Assembly (NCBI GenBank): GCA_963922205.1
Contig: CAWUHX010000300.1
Location: 186,001-250,000, forward strand
Direction of reading: 5' to 3'
DNA length: 64,000 nt
Source of the DNA: Romanomermis culicivorax
Taxonomy: Eukaryota > Nematoda > Enoplea > Mermithida > Mermithidae
In this document: positions 54,166 to 64,000 of the stretch, piece by piece
Layout of the letters: every line of letters begins with the position of its first letter
Position numbering within the stretch: position 1 is the first letter of the stretch
Notes under the pieces: model-generated
Database searches by the model: none
What the model saw: the letters and a program-made list of their open reading frames with translations, nothing else
What the model was told of the DNA's origin: nothing
Position numbers and translations under genes: made by a program

Positions 54166-54389
54166 CACAACCACCGTTTTTTTCCTCGAAGATTTTTTCC
54201 GCATGAGAACTGGACCCAAAATTTTTTTTCTTATTCTCCAAAACTTTTCCACATTTTTAAAAACGTTTATAATGTGCCTACGGATGCTTTTTTATGCATT
54301 TTAGGTGCATGCATAGCCAAGCATTTTATGCTTTTGGATTCAGAAACCTTCAAAAATTAAGAAAAAATTAAGAAAATTCTGGTTATGTT
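54166..54389 (+). repeat. Rpt-B dispersed repeat
   Basis: Parallel of 2865-3065; continues at 55702 after the hAT element. Confidence 0.65.
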
Positions 54390-55701
54390 CAGGATTGGCG
54401 GGCCCTGGGTTTTTGGGTTGATGGGCATTTTGGGTTTTTTGGGTTGGAAAATTAGACATTTCTGGGTTTTCGGGTTTTTTAAGAAGAAAAAAATCATTTT
54501 TTTCATTTTGTTTTCAGGAATACAAGTTTCTTCCTGATTTAACAATCAAATTGAGATTTGAGCTAATTTTAGTTACTGCAATGCAGTCTTCTCTGACACT
54601 GACATGACAACAAATTTGAGATGAGATCACACACAACACAACAAACAAATCAAATGCTATCGTAAAATTTCAATTGAAGAGACTTTTTAGTGCTATTTGA
54701 TTCGGTTCCTATGACTGTTCTGTTGAGTTGAGTTATTCTAATCGAAAAGCTAGATTCATATTTAATGTATTTAACTTATGTTTGAATTGTCTTTTGGCTG
54801 AAGTGGATTCGATTCGGTAGTTTATCTGAATATTAGGCAGATTTTACTGCTCATGGGTCCTGAGCACTTAGGAGCAATGCTAGTGCTGCTAAAGTTTTTG
54901 TTATACCTACTGCCCACAGCCATCAGCGTTTCGTGAGCTGATTTGAGCAGCTCTAAAATGTCGAGGGAGGCAGCAGACCCATTGGAAAAAGAGGCAGCTG
55001 ACAGCTTTTTGCGCCTGAAAATGGACCGCCAAGTATGCTGGATGAATGGCTGCAAGCAGTATAAATGTTGAAGAAAGAAAAATCAAACTTTTTTCACCAT
55101 TCAAAGTCCCAATTTACAAACAACTTAATGACTAGAAGATCTCGGCAAGTGGAGATGAAGAAAAAATGCGTTTCGTTACAAAATGCTAGACAGTGGCCAA
55201 GAATCTGCTTATGCAATTTGGTGGACGGAAAGCAAAACGTGGCCTTCGTTCCTAAAAACCTTGGGAGTACGTTTTTTAAGACTACTAATGGCAAGCAAGT
55301 GAAATTTTTTTGTGATGTTATAATCAGGTGTTTTCCACTCCACTGCGTCGTCAGAGCGTAATTTTTCAACATTTGGCTTTCTTCCCACCAAGTTAGATAA
55401 TCGATTGTCATCTGCGTCGGTTGAAAAGCTAGTCCTTATGAAATTCAATGTCAAAAATTTTTTTGACGGTGCATTAGTATATGATTTTATTTTTTATGAT
55501 GAGGAATCTGTGTATTTTTGCTTATCAGGAAAAATGATCTGAAAATGTTTTGTTTTATGAAGAATAAAACTTTAGAGATGTTGCAATTGCTATTTGTTTT
55601 ATACTTAATTCAGATCCACAATTCTGAAATATAAAAAACCCAGAGAACCCCATAAGAACTCAAATTCGAAATTTTGAAAATGTGTTTTTTCCCCAATGCT
55701 G
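54390..55701. mobile_element. hAT-type element, 1312 bp, perfect 8-bp duplication
   Basis: CAGGATTGGCG at the left and CCCCAATGCTG at the right (complement CAGCATTGGGG). GTTATGTT is at 54382-54389 and 55702-55709, and the empty site is seen at 45838-45855. Subterminal GGGTTTTTTGGG-like runs (left) face AAAAAACCCAGAG (right). Frames of 77-105 codons on both strands in the centre are unassigned. Confidence 0.82.
55065..55361 (+). CDS. Unrecognised 98-aa ORF in the 54390-55701 element
   Basis: From the ATG at 55065 to the TAA at 55359. Contains LVDGKQNVAFVPKNLGSTFF, followed by NGKQVKFFCDVIIRCFPLHC. The mixed composition is above that of the surroundings, but an overlapping minus-strand frame is as long. 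It could be a shred of hAT transposase; I see no BED finger or dimerisation motif. Confidence 0.15.
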   Translation: MLKKEKSNFFHHSKSQFTNNLMTRRSRQVEMKKKCVSLQNARQWPRICLCNLVDGKQNVAFVPKNLGSTFFKTTNGKQVKFFCDVIIRCFPLHCVVRA

Positions 55702-56490
55702 GTTATGTTAGTCAAAATAAGCTGATGAAAAATATATTGGTGTTTTACAAGAAGCGCCAGGAAATTTTTTGCATTTTCACTTTCTAAAATGCTGGAAAAT
55801 GAACCTTCACAACGTTGAGAAATGAAAATCAGACTGATAAAGTGTAATTTCGAGTTCGTGAATAGAAGTTCTAAAATCACAGTCTAGAATGATGTCTTCT
55901 ATTTCCATTTCCAATAAATCTAAATGCTCATTTCGAAAATGTTTGAAAAATTCCAAGCATCGAATGAAACATTTTTTTCGGCGAAATACTGACCGTTAAC
56001 GATTAGAAAATGAGACGAGCTAACTTGATTGATAGAAACTGTTGGGTTAATTAGTAAGTGGAAGTAGGTATGCTAACGGTCGCGTCTGATAAAAAATAGT
56101 AAAAATTAAAAAATAAAAAAAAAAAAAAATTTTGACTTTTTAAAGTCCATCAAAACGCGTCTTTTCGGTTTTGAAATCCCCGAAATTTTTTCCACAATGA
56201 GAAACATACCCAAAAATTTTTTCCTTATTTCCAAATTTTTTTCCTCAAAAGACCCCATTTGAGGAAAAAAACGGTGATTGAAGGCACCGTTTTTTCCCTC
56301 GGTGATTTTTTCCACCTGCGAATCGAGCCCCAAACTTTTTCCTCATTTTCCAATAATTTCCCACATTTTTAAAAACGTTTATAACGTGACCGACCGCGGA
56401 CGCTTTTTTCTGAGTTTTAGGAGTATACCCAAACATTCTGCTGTTGTCGAAGTCGGTAACCTGCAAAAATAAGAAAAAATTGAGAAATTT
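55702..56490 (+). repeat. Rpt-B dispersed repeat
   Basis: Resumes Rpt-B after the hAT element. 55940-55965 (AATTCCAAGCATCGA) is a second empty site for the LTR element. 56100-56125 is an A-run. No gene. Confidence 0.65.
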
Positions 56491-57155
56491 TAGTCAAGTT
56501 TAGATCTTGGTGTTATGTTCAATGAAAAATTGTCAGCAACTGCCCACTGTAATTATGTGGTTAAAAAAGCATCTAGGGTGGCAAATTTCATTTTAAAATG
56601 TTTTCACTCTAACTTCAATGAATTAAAAATCAGAGCTTTTAAATCCTATGTCTCCCCTATTCTGGAATATGGTTCACCACTCTGGAATCCTTGTCTGGTT
56701 GGGGATACTAAATTGGTAGAAAAAGTTCAACGAAGGTTTACAAGAAGACTTTTTGGATATAAAGATTTAAGTTATAAGGAGCGTTTCAACAAATCTGGCC
56801 TTGATGATCTTGCATTTAGACGTACGTGTATCGACTTATCTTACATGTTCTTAATTTTGAAATTTAAAGTTATTCCACCGACTTATTTTTCATTTTGAGT
56901 CCGTTCAATTATCGCGCGTCTAACTTATTTAAATTGTATAAATCGAAATATAACTCTAATGCTTTAAAACATGATTTTTGCTCGCGAAGTATTGATGTTT
57001 GAAATTCCCTACCCAATGATATCATTCGTTCAAACAATATGCCCTGTTTTCGGTCTAAATTGAGTCATTTTTTAAACCTCAATTCGCACGTGCTTTTGTC
57101 ACGTCCATGAGCTTTTCTGTATTAGTCGTAATAAATTTCTTTCTTTCTTTCTTTT
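56491..57155 (+). pseudogene. 5'-truncated LINE with reverse-transcriptase C-terminus
   Basis: The frame with ATG 56515 to TGA 56896 encodes the post-catalytic thumb region of a non-LTR reverse transcriptase (DLGVMFNEKLSA, KIRAFKSYVSPILEYGSPLW, LVEKVQRRFTRRLFGYKDL). After the stop, homology to the family's 3' end continues in another frame, with one more in-frame TGA near 57000, to a (CTTT)n tail at about 57130-57155. The pattern LEYGSPLWNP...K.E.VQRRFTR is typical of CR1/L2/Jockey-like ORF2. The fragment at 13312-13464 is a second 3' end. It is decayed and lacks the catalytic core. Confidence 0.75.
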
Positions 57156-57402
57156 AAGTCCGTCAAATTGAGCTGATGAATGATATATTGGTGTTCTATG
57201 TACAACAAGAGCTGGAAGCATATTAACGATAGAGTTCTCATGAATTTTTCTGCTATTAAGGTTTCTGTTGTACCGATTAGAGTTATGCGATTCTATTCAT
57301 ATCTCAGTCCGGCGCGAAACGCCGAATAATTTTTAGATTTCCACCTTCTAAAAAGCTGAAAAACGAACCTTCCTAACGTTAAGGAATAAATTAAATTCAA
57401 AC
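57156..57402 (+). repeat. Rpt-B dispersed repeat
   Basis: Parallel of 3080-3320; hairpin GGCGCGAAACGCC at about 57311. Confidence 0.65.
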
Positions 57403-57696
57403 CGTACCTGTAATTGGGGGGGGGGGGGGGGGTTGGAACTCCCCCACCGCGAATTTGGTCGAACCCTATACCCAAATGTCGCAACCCCCATCCCAACTTG
57501 ATCAACCCTATACCCAACCCTCCTCCCCAAACTCGGAAAAATGGGCTTTTTTGGCCTTTTTTGCGAAAATTTTCTAAATGTTTTCGACTTTTTAGGGGTT
57601 TTTCGACCCTCCCCCAAATTTTTGAAATATTGGGACCTCCACCTCAAAATTTTGGGTGTACCCTATCCCCAACTGGTCGGACCTCCTACAGGTAAG
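57403..57696 (-). mobile_element. Rpt-A MITE, 294 bp
   Basis: CGTACCTGTAATTGGGG to CTCCTACAGGTAAG. Flanks ATTCAAAC and AATCAAGC match at 6 of 8; related repeats at 46070 and 3315 are unoccupied. Longer than other copies because of extra ACTTGATCAACCCTATACCC-type sequence. Confidence 0.75.
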
Positions 57697-58277
57697 AATC
57701 AAGCTAATGAAGTGTAATTTGCTCCTTATTACGTCTCGATGCGTCGAAAATTTTCTGATTTTCACTTTCTAAACCGCTGGAAAATGAATATATGCAGCAA
57801 ATCTTCCTGAGTAGGAGCTCTTAAATTGCGGTCTAGAATAATGTCTTCAATCTTCATCGTTAATAAATGCAAAACTTCATATTGAAACGTTTGAAAAATT
57901 CCCAGCCCCGAGAGAAAAAATTGAGAGAATTGATGAAAACTTAAAAACCTCCTTTCGATAAATTACCGACAGTTAACGATTACAAAATGAGCCAAGGTAA
58001 CTCAATAGATAAAAACTGTTTGGGATTGATTAGTAAGCTAGTAGATATGCATGGTCGCGCCTGATAGAAAATAATGATTATTATACCCATGACCGGCGAA
58101 AAGCGCCGAAAAATTTTGGGATTTTCACCTTTTAAACTTCACCAAAGTGCATCTTTTTGGTTTTGAAGTTTGAATTCTTCAAAATCTTTTTCACAATGAG
58201 AACCGTGCCGAAAATTAGTTTCCTCGTTTCCGAATTTTTTTCCTCAAAAGACATCATTTGAGAAAAAACAGTGGTTT
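57697..58277 (+). repeat. Rpt-B dispersed repeat
   Basis: Parallel of 3320-3530 + 11913-12260, unoccupied by the LTR element at ~57900. Hairpin GGCGAAAAGCGCC at about 58094. Confidence 0.65.
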
Positions 58278-58545
58278 TCGGGGGACCACCCCCTAACTTG
58301 GTCGAACTCTGGCCTGTGCACCCAAATGTCAAACTCCCCAACTTGGTCAACCCTATACCCAACCCACACCCCAGAGTCAGTAAAATTTGGAAAAAAGTAC
58401 CTTTTTTGTTTTTTTTTGGAAAACTTTCGAAATTTTTCGACTGTATTTAGATTTTTGGGACCTAACCCCAAAAATTTAGTAAATTTTTTGATTCCACTCC
58501 AAAATTTTAGGTTTAACCCCCCTCAATTGGTCGGATCTGCTATAT
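58278..58545 (-). mobile_element. Rpt-A MITE fragment
   Basis: Contains ACTTGGTCAACCCTATACCC, the CCCAAAAATTTAG run and CAATTGGTCGGATC, but both termini are damaged. Confidence 0.6.
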
Positions 58546-60048
58546 AAGGTCGTTTGGTGGCCCGTAGCGCCCGTCCTGCTTGAGGCTCTTCGAAATATAG
58601 TTGTTAATTAAGATACCAGCATGGTTCGGGTGTGTTGAACTGCTCACTGTTTTTTCGCATTCGCCATTTGGCGAAAGGGATCAAAATTTTTTTCGCTTTT
58701 TTTGCTACGTCGTCTTTTTCGCTTAAAAATGCTACCAGACGCACTATTCCTGAATTTTTGAGCTTTTCTGAACATATGCGTGCTTCTGCAGTCAGTAATT
58801 TATCAAAAATAGAGAAAAAACAAAAAATTTTAATTTTTGGGTCAGATTATGATAAGAACCTATCAAAATTCATAGCGACAAAAATGTTAACAATAAACCA
58901 AAGCGAGGAAAATCGAAATTGCATATCTGTGCATAGCCAAAATGAAGAATCATGGGCTGTATATCAATCACTCTTTCGGCGCGCAGTGCCGGAAATATTT
59001 TCGAATCCAGATACTCTAGAACGTTAGAAGATCAATCTTTTCAAGACTTATTTCATGATTTATAATTTGATTCTTCCGTACTTGAACAATGTGCGCTTCT
59101 TTTCAACCTGTAACTATCTAAAAAATCAGCTTGAAGTTAACTATATTTCATAAATTTGAACGAAACAGCAAAATTCGCAAATAGACTTCCGGCGCGAATC
59201 GCCGAAAATTTGTTGGAGTTTTGATACTAGAACGCTGGAAAATGAATCTTTTCGATATTTCTTTCCGTGACAAGTCGTGTAATTTTGTTTGTCAACTCAA
59301 TAATTTTTCATAGTCGGACAAAATGCAAAAAATCATATTAAAAGTAACATGCCACTCAATTTGAAAAATCAGAAAAGCAACGAAAAATTTGAATTGGTCA
59401 ACCAGCAATTCCACACTATTGGTGTTTCAATCGTTTGCCGAATGCAAAAAAATATGTTCACAACGTTAACAAATTTGTTAAGACCGCAGAAAAATTTTTT
59501 GAAAAAAATTGAAAAAATCTTTATTTCCGTTAGGCTATTTGACTCAATTACTAAGAGGCAATATCAAAGATAAACTGATCTAACCACGAGATGAGACATT
59601 GTAGGTAGTAATAAATATTGAATGCCAATTAGTAAGTAAAGTAGACATGCAAACGGACGCCCTCGAGGTGGATTATAGCAAGCAATGGTCAAAATAATCA
59701 TGGAAAATTGTGGAGTTCTGACCTTCGCAAATGTACTAGAACGCACCTTCCCTACTTTAAAATCCCAAAAAAATTTCGTTGTCTGGCGATAGAGCCCAAA
59801 TTTTTTTTTCGCCAAAAACACTGGTTTGGCGAAAAAAAGTAATCGATTTGAAAAAATTTTGCACAATTTTTACACAAATTTTTTCTTGTCCGGAAAGGTT
59901 TTCCAGGCTTAACTTCATATCTACGTGATGATGCGCAACACCGTAAAACCTTCTGAAATCCGCATTTTAGCAATTTTTAGTTGGCCACAAAACGACCTAC
60001 AAATTCCTTTAACTGGTCGAGAAAATGTAGTTTACTGCATCTCAACCG
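58546..60048 (+). repeat. Rpt-B modules
   Basis: Hairpins GGCGCGCAGTGCC (~58979) and GGCGCGAATCGCC (~59190). 58640-58800 resembles 49080-49210. 59220-59560 resembles 36230-36540. The 131-codon frame at 58632-59027 spans a hairpin and is not called. Confidence 0.55.
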
Positions 60049-60113
60049 CAAGCCTGAGCCTAGCCCTATGCCTAAGTCAAAGCCTGAGTCTGAGCCTAAG
60101 CCTTTGCATAAAC
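60049..60113 (-). repeat. Degenerate telomere-type repeat (GCCTAA/GCCTGA)n
   Basis: AAGCCTGAGCCTAGCCC and following units. Flanks (ACTGGTCGAGAAAATGTAG) resemble those at 41205-41225. Confidence 0.6.
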
Positions 60114-60176
60114 CAAAGAACGAAACTCAAAAAATCGATCTTTCGACCAACAAATCGATGCTAGTGCTCCCTCCGT

Positions 60177-60377
60177 CATACCTGCAAGAGGTTCGACCAG
60201 TTGGGGTGCGTAAACCCAAAATTTTTGGGCTGGAGGTACCGAAATTCCCAAAATTTTGAAGGTCCCAATCATCACAAAAAAGGCCAAAAAAGCTATTTTT
60301 TCCAAGTAAGGGGATTCCAATGTTTAGGTATTGGGTTCGTCAAGGATCCTGCCAATCTTCCCCTAATTACAGGTATG
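60177..60377 (+). mobile_element. Rpt-A MITE, 201 bp
   Basis: CATACCTGCAAGAGG to CTAATTACAGGTATG; flanks CCCTCCGT and CTCTCCGC, 6 of 8. It is older, because its G-runs have eroded. Confidence 0.75.
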
Positions 60378-61805
60378 CTCTCCGCGATGCTTAATATGAT
60401 TTGTCAGATATGACCCGATACTGCGAACGGCCCAATACCGCGAAGTGGCAGTCCCATTGCCGCGAAAAGCTCAATACCGCAAAAATTTTATAGGCATATG
60501 GAAAACATTGATTTTTTAACAAAGATATAATTAAAATTAAAAAAACTGAAATGATAAATTAAAAATTAGCTCGTACAGATTATTTATGCATTATCACAAT
60601 GAAATTCTCACAAGTGTGAGTGGTTCGGTAGTGCCTAGAGCTTTCAAAAGTTGGAAATAGGCATACACATCCAAAATTTTTTTTCCTCCAAAGATACGAA
60701 AAATCTGATTATTTTGAGTTTGGTATCTTTTCGAATTCCCGTCATTCTGGTCAAAAATATAGATTTTTGTGATGTTAATCTTTATCTGAGCAAACTACTT
60801 CAGAACTTTTTGCTCCCAAAAATGAAAATGTTGCTTTGTTTTTGTGCCTTAATGAAAGATAGATAGAATAATAGAATGATATAAAGTTTTCGCGGCGATG
60901 AAATCCTCTACATAATAAACATACGACACAAGTATAATATATACAATTTTCGTGAGAACGAGCCTTTCGCGGGAATGTACCTTTTGTGGAAACGATCCCC
61001 AATCTGATTTGTCTTCTCGACGGTGTTTAGTGCACTACACCTTTAATGTTGTTTATTAGCACAATCTGACGACTAAATTATCTTGTTTTTCTCCTCAGAA
61101 CAAAAAACGTTTGAAAGAGCTCGTTAAATAAATGCATATCAAATAAAGCGTCTGCGGCATACCTTTGCATGCATTGGGGTGGAAGTATTCTACCAGGCCT
61201 GACGGATGCTCATTTACTACTCATGGATTTTAGGCAGATAAGTAGGCATTTACTGCCTGCGTTTTTGAACCATTTAGTTTCTACAAGTCATTTTAACCTG
61301 GAATCTGCCTTTCGTGCACTTTTTTGATAGGAACCCAGTTACTACATACCAAAGAATTTTGGCCGTTCAAGCTTTCCCTGAGTGGGGTTTCTTGGACAAA
61401 ACCAGTTGATATATATTCATTTCCCAACCCCGATAATATCCGAGTCTATCCCCTCTAGCTGACTGACCATGCACAGATATGAAAACCAGTTTTTCGTTTT
61501 TCTACATAAAGAGAAAAGTTTTTGTATTTTATTCAAAACTGTGATAACAGTTATTAGTAAAATAAAAACGGTGCTTCCCGAAAAAGTCTTTTGCCGATAT
61601 CACACTCATCCAACAAGTAATAAAGTCAGTCTTCAAATTCTGAAATTGTAAAAGCTGTAAATTTATTCTGGTTGCTTCGAATTTATTTTCTGCTTGCAGT
61701 CAATTCTGTCAGTGAAATATAGTTCTTTTTTAGACCGCTTTGCATTTCATGTTCCCTCAGTGATATAGACGCCAGTCAATTTAAATTTCGCTATTTCGCT
61801 TCAAA
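60378..61805. other. No gene recognised; short CCGCGAA-type repeats
   Basis: 60415-60485 has several units like CCCAATACCGCGAA and CTCAATACCGC. 60640-61650 holds only short frames (60-75 codons). 61730-61805 is the presumed 5' flank of the exon at 61806. Confidence 0.4.
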
Positions 61806-61878
61806 ATGTCGGCGTCGAACGAGTATGAAATTGTTCCAGAATGCTGCTTAAGAAATAAAAACGTGGAATACATTCTTG
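61806..61878 (+). CDS. Probable first coding exon of a PHAF1/UPF0183-family gene
   Basis: ATG at 61806 in good context, 24 codons and 1 nt, then donor GTTAGT. The peptide MSASNEYEIVPECCLRNKNV continues with EYIL and a split Gly codon. This resembles the start of PHAF1 (C16orf70; LEVVPERSLGNEQWEF... in human, from memory): the VPE, LxNxxxE and following LG are aligned. PHAF1 is an autophagosome-associated protein working with a BCAS3-type partner. The next exon would begin MPL-like, and I do not find it before 64000, so intron 1 probably runs beyond the window. A CCCTCAG at 61757-61763 may be a 5' acceptor. Short length limits certainty. Confidence 0.42.
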
Positions 61879-62216
61879 GTTAGTTTTTTTTTGTTTGATT
61901 GTATAGGTTATCTTTTTAATTCTCGTGCATAGCTTAGTCGTTTGCCAAAATGGCAGATTAATATCTGAAATAACACAAAAATAGTGAGCTTTGTGCCAGT
62001 TGTTATCTGGCACAAGTTTTTGAACTAATCAACAATTTCGGTATTCCTGCTGGATGTGTTCATCCATTTGCTTATAACAATTACCAAGTTATAGCATGCA
62101 CAAAGCTGTCGTCCCGCTTAGAATCCTATGCTATAACATGGTAATGTTTTGAGGTAGGTGGACGGAATACCACAATTCTTCTTAACTTTTAGATGCTTTA
62201 AATTTTCGGGATTTCC

Positions 62217-62281
62217 TTATTCCTCCACGACAAAATCATCATCTGTTTGCGTTTCCTCTGTCGTCATTTGTCCTTGAATCA
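62217..62281 (-). CDS. Possible terminal exon of an unknown minus-strand gene
   Basis: On the minus strand GATATTTCAG is followed by 65 bases encoding IQGQMTTEETQTDDDFVVEE and a TAA (62217-62219). Good acceptor and an acidic, non-repetitive tail suggest real coding sequence, but no upstream exon could be fixed. It would lie within the intron of the gene starting at 61806. Confidence 0.25.
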
Positions 62282-62880
62282 CTGAAATATCTGTAACATC
62301 ACGCAATATTGCCACGAAATTGAAAATTGTCTCATCTAATTATGAGTTGCAGTGCGAATAGCTTGCTATTAGCGGCTGCGTTCTCAAAAAGGTAAATGGG
62401 TTTAGGTGAATGAATAAAAGTCACATAGTAGTAAGAGGGGGGTTGTCATTAATGACTTAGATGTCTGCCACACACAAAACATGGGCAAATTTTCCAACCT
62501 GACAGGGTGCCAAAAGCACCCGGGGGTCCGCCTTTGGCTACCACGTTTATGCTTGAAGGAACAATGCTGACCATCATTACAACTACTTTCTTGCTTTTTC
62601 ATAATAAACTATGTTTGACTATTTATAGACAGAACTAAAATATTTGAGTTTTTTTATGTCTATTTTATTTGAAGCAATTTTTTTTTAAATTCCCACTGAT
62701 TTTTCCAAAACATATGCCAATATTTCTAAAACGTGCACTGATTTTTTCAATGTATGTACCAGTTTTTTTTTGCCGGAGGCAAATGAAAATTTTTGAGGAC
62801 GAGGAAATTTGAGGAAAGAACGAAATTGAGTTGGTCATTTGTACATGTACAAACGGCTCTCTCCCCATTGAGGGAAGAAA
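62282..62880. other. No gene recognised
   Basis: Includes a 66-codon minus frame (62402-62602) with basic residues and no known motif. Confidence 0.35.
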
Positions 62881-63830
62881 ATTTTGGGGATCAGATACAG
62901 AAAAGACGCATTTTGGTGCATTTTAGAAGGTCATAATCTCAAAATTTTCCGGCGCTTCGCGCCGGTTATAACTTTAATGATCATTAATATGTATTACCAA
63001 GCTCAGACGCGGCTTTCAGAATGTCTACCTTCACCTATCATTTAACGTACAATAGTTCTCATCATCCCAAACGTATTATCTTATGTTTTAAATCGTAATG
63101 TTCAATATTTTATTTCGATATTTAATGAAGATTCACAGTTTCTCCTTGAAACATTTTTTGGGAAAGATCAATATACGTCAAGTCTCTAAACTTTTTGAAG
63201 CGATTATTCCTTTCTTAATGTAAAATCAATTCGGAAGCTTCATGGAAGTAGTTTTCGGAGATTTCTACTCTTCCACTCATGTCTTGTCGGCCAAGTTCAT
63301 GAGGGTCAACGAATAAATTACTGGTTTTAAAAATTTTCAAATAATAAAATTCTAAAAATTACGACTTTTGAACACAAAATTTGAATTTGATTCTTGAAAT
63401 AAATGTTTGGAAAATTGAATTTGCTGCGTCGCCGAATGTCAATTGACGAAAAATTTTTCCGGCGCTCAGCGCCGTAAAGATTAACATCTTTTTCCGGCTT
63501 TCACTTGTCATTATAGAAGACTAACCATCAATTTATCATCTAATGCAAATTCATTATGCTATTGGATAGTTTTCTAGAAAATTTGTTCCACAATGCTTGT
63601 AAAACTTGTAAATCTCGAAAATTTCAATTTTTTGTTCAATTTTAGTGTTTGTAGTTATAAATAAAATTTGAAAATTACACAGATTTGGTTATTAGTCGTT
63701 GGCCATGGCGTAGAATAACACAGGTTACTTATTACCTATTTTTGCTATGCACAAATTGTACAAATGAAATATTGGCTGACGTTTGTACATGTACAAATGG
63801 GTCATGTACAAAAAAACCCTGGCATGCACC
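62881..63830 (-). repeat. Rpt-B dispersed repeat, reverse orientation
   Basis: Reverse of 49390-49990: GGCGCTTCGCGCC at about 62952 and GGCGCTCAGCGCC at about 63462, about 510 bp apart; the block with GTATTATCTTATGTTTTAA mirrors 49788-49810. Confidence 0.7.
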
Positions 63831-63835
63831 GATCA

Positions 63836-64000
63836 CACATGTAATTGGGGTCAAGTTCTATTGGAATCCCCCCCAGAAATCGTCGGCTATATGGCTAGCC
63901 ATTGGACGACCACCAAGATTTTCCAATCCTATGGCTAGCCATATGGTAGTCATAGGAACCCCCTCACTTTTGGTCGGAAAAATACTGAAAAATGTCAATT
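63836..64000 (+). mobile_element. Rpt-D MITE, left part (cut by window end)
   Basis: CACATGTAATTGGGG, GAAATCGTCGG, two CCTATGGCTAGCCATATGG-like phrases and AATACTGAAAAATGT, matching 39094-39265. Confidence 0.7.

Noticed and set aside
58632..59027. 131-codon plus-strand ORF
   Set aside because: It spans Rpt-B modules and a GC hairpin; matching modules elsewhere are not open.

Overview
Kind of genome. This is eukaryotic, metazoan, intron-containing DNA that is AT-rich and very heavily occupied by repeats. Degenerate arrays of TTAGGC, the telomere hexamer used by nematodes, sit inside a dispersed repeat at about 2391-2480, 41246-41299 and 60049-60113 (reading GCCTAA in the last two). With T-rich short 3' splice sites, this makes a nematode the best guess. 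Species cannot be named from the sequence. There are no operons, plasmid, phage, CRISPR or rRNA features, and I recognised no tRNA gene.

Layout. 1-3530 is repeat DNA: hairpin-bearing repeats (Rpt-B) with hAT-type MITEs of family Rpt-A inserted. 3531-11908 is a complete Ty3/gypsy LTR retrotransposon with 594-bp LTRs differing at 7 sites, a 4-bp target duplication, and gag and pol open and in the same frame, separated by a single TGA. 11909-15450 is Rpt-B plus a LINE 3' tail. 15450-19710 is a duplicated ~1.37-kb unit (Rpt-C plus a ~15-bp minisatellite) interrupted by a fold-back element.

19813-36983 (minus strand) is the one clear host gene: an eight-coding-exon RCC1 orthologue (Ran guanine-nucleotide exchange factor; ran-3 in C. 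elegans). All splice phases match and the predicted protein is 488 aa. Its introns total about 15.7 kb and hold nested Tc1/mariner-like and hAT-like elements, a ~1.2-kb fold-back and other repeats.

37000-40600 holds unrecognised short ORFs, two MITEs with perfect 8-bp duplications, a minisatellite and a solo LTR of the 3.5-kb element's family inserted into it. 41321-45391 is one Rpt-A MITE split by a 3855-bp element with a 9-bp duplication and arrays of 25-bp palindromes at both ends; no transposase is recognised in it. 45400-60400 is layered repeats: three larger hAT-type elements (46484-47864, 48485-50542, 54390-55701), more Rpt-A copies, and a decayed LINE with a recognisable reverse-transcriptase C-terminus.

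61806-61878 looks like the first coding exon of a PHAF1/UPF0183-family gene continuing past the window, and 62217-62281 (minus) may be the last exon of another gene. The window ends in a reverse-oriented Rpt-B copy and the start of an Rpt-D MITE.

How it fits together. The annotation is largely a stratigraphy. Several insertions can be verified because related repeat copies in the same window preserve the empty target site (for example 46250-46310 for the LTR element, 12825-12850 for the MITE at 50736, 45838-45860 for the element at 54390).
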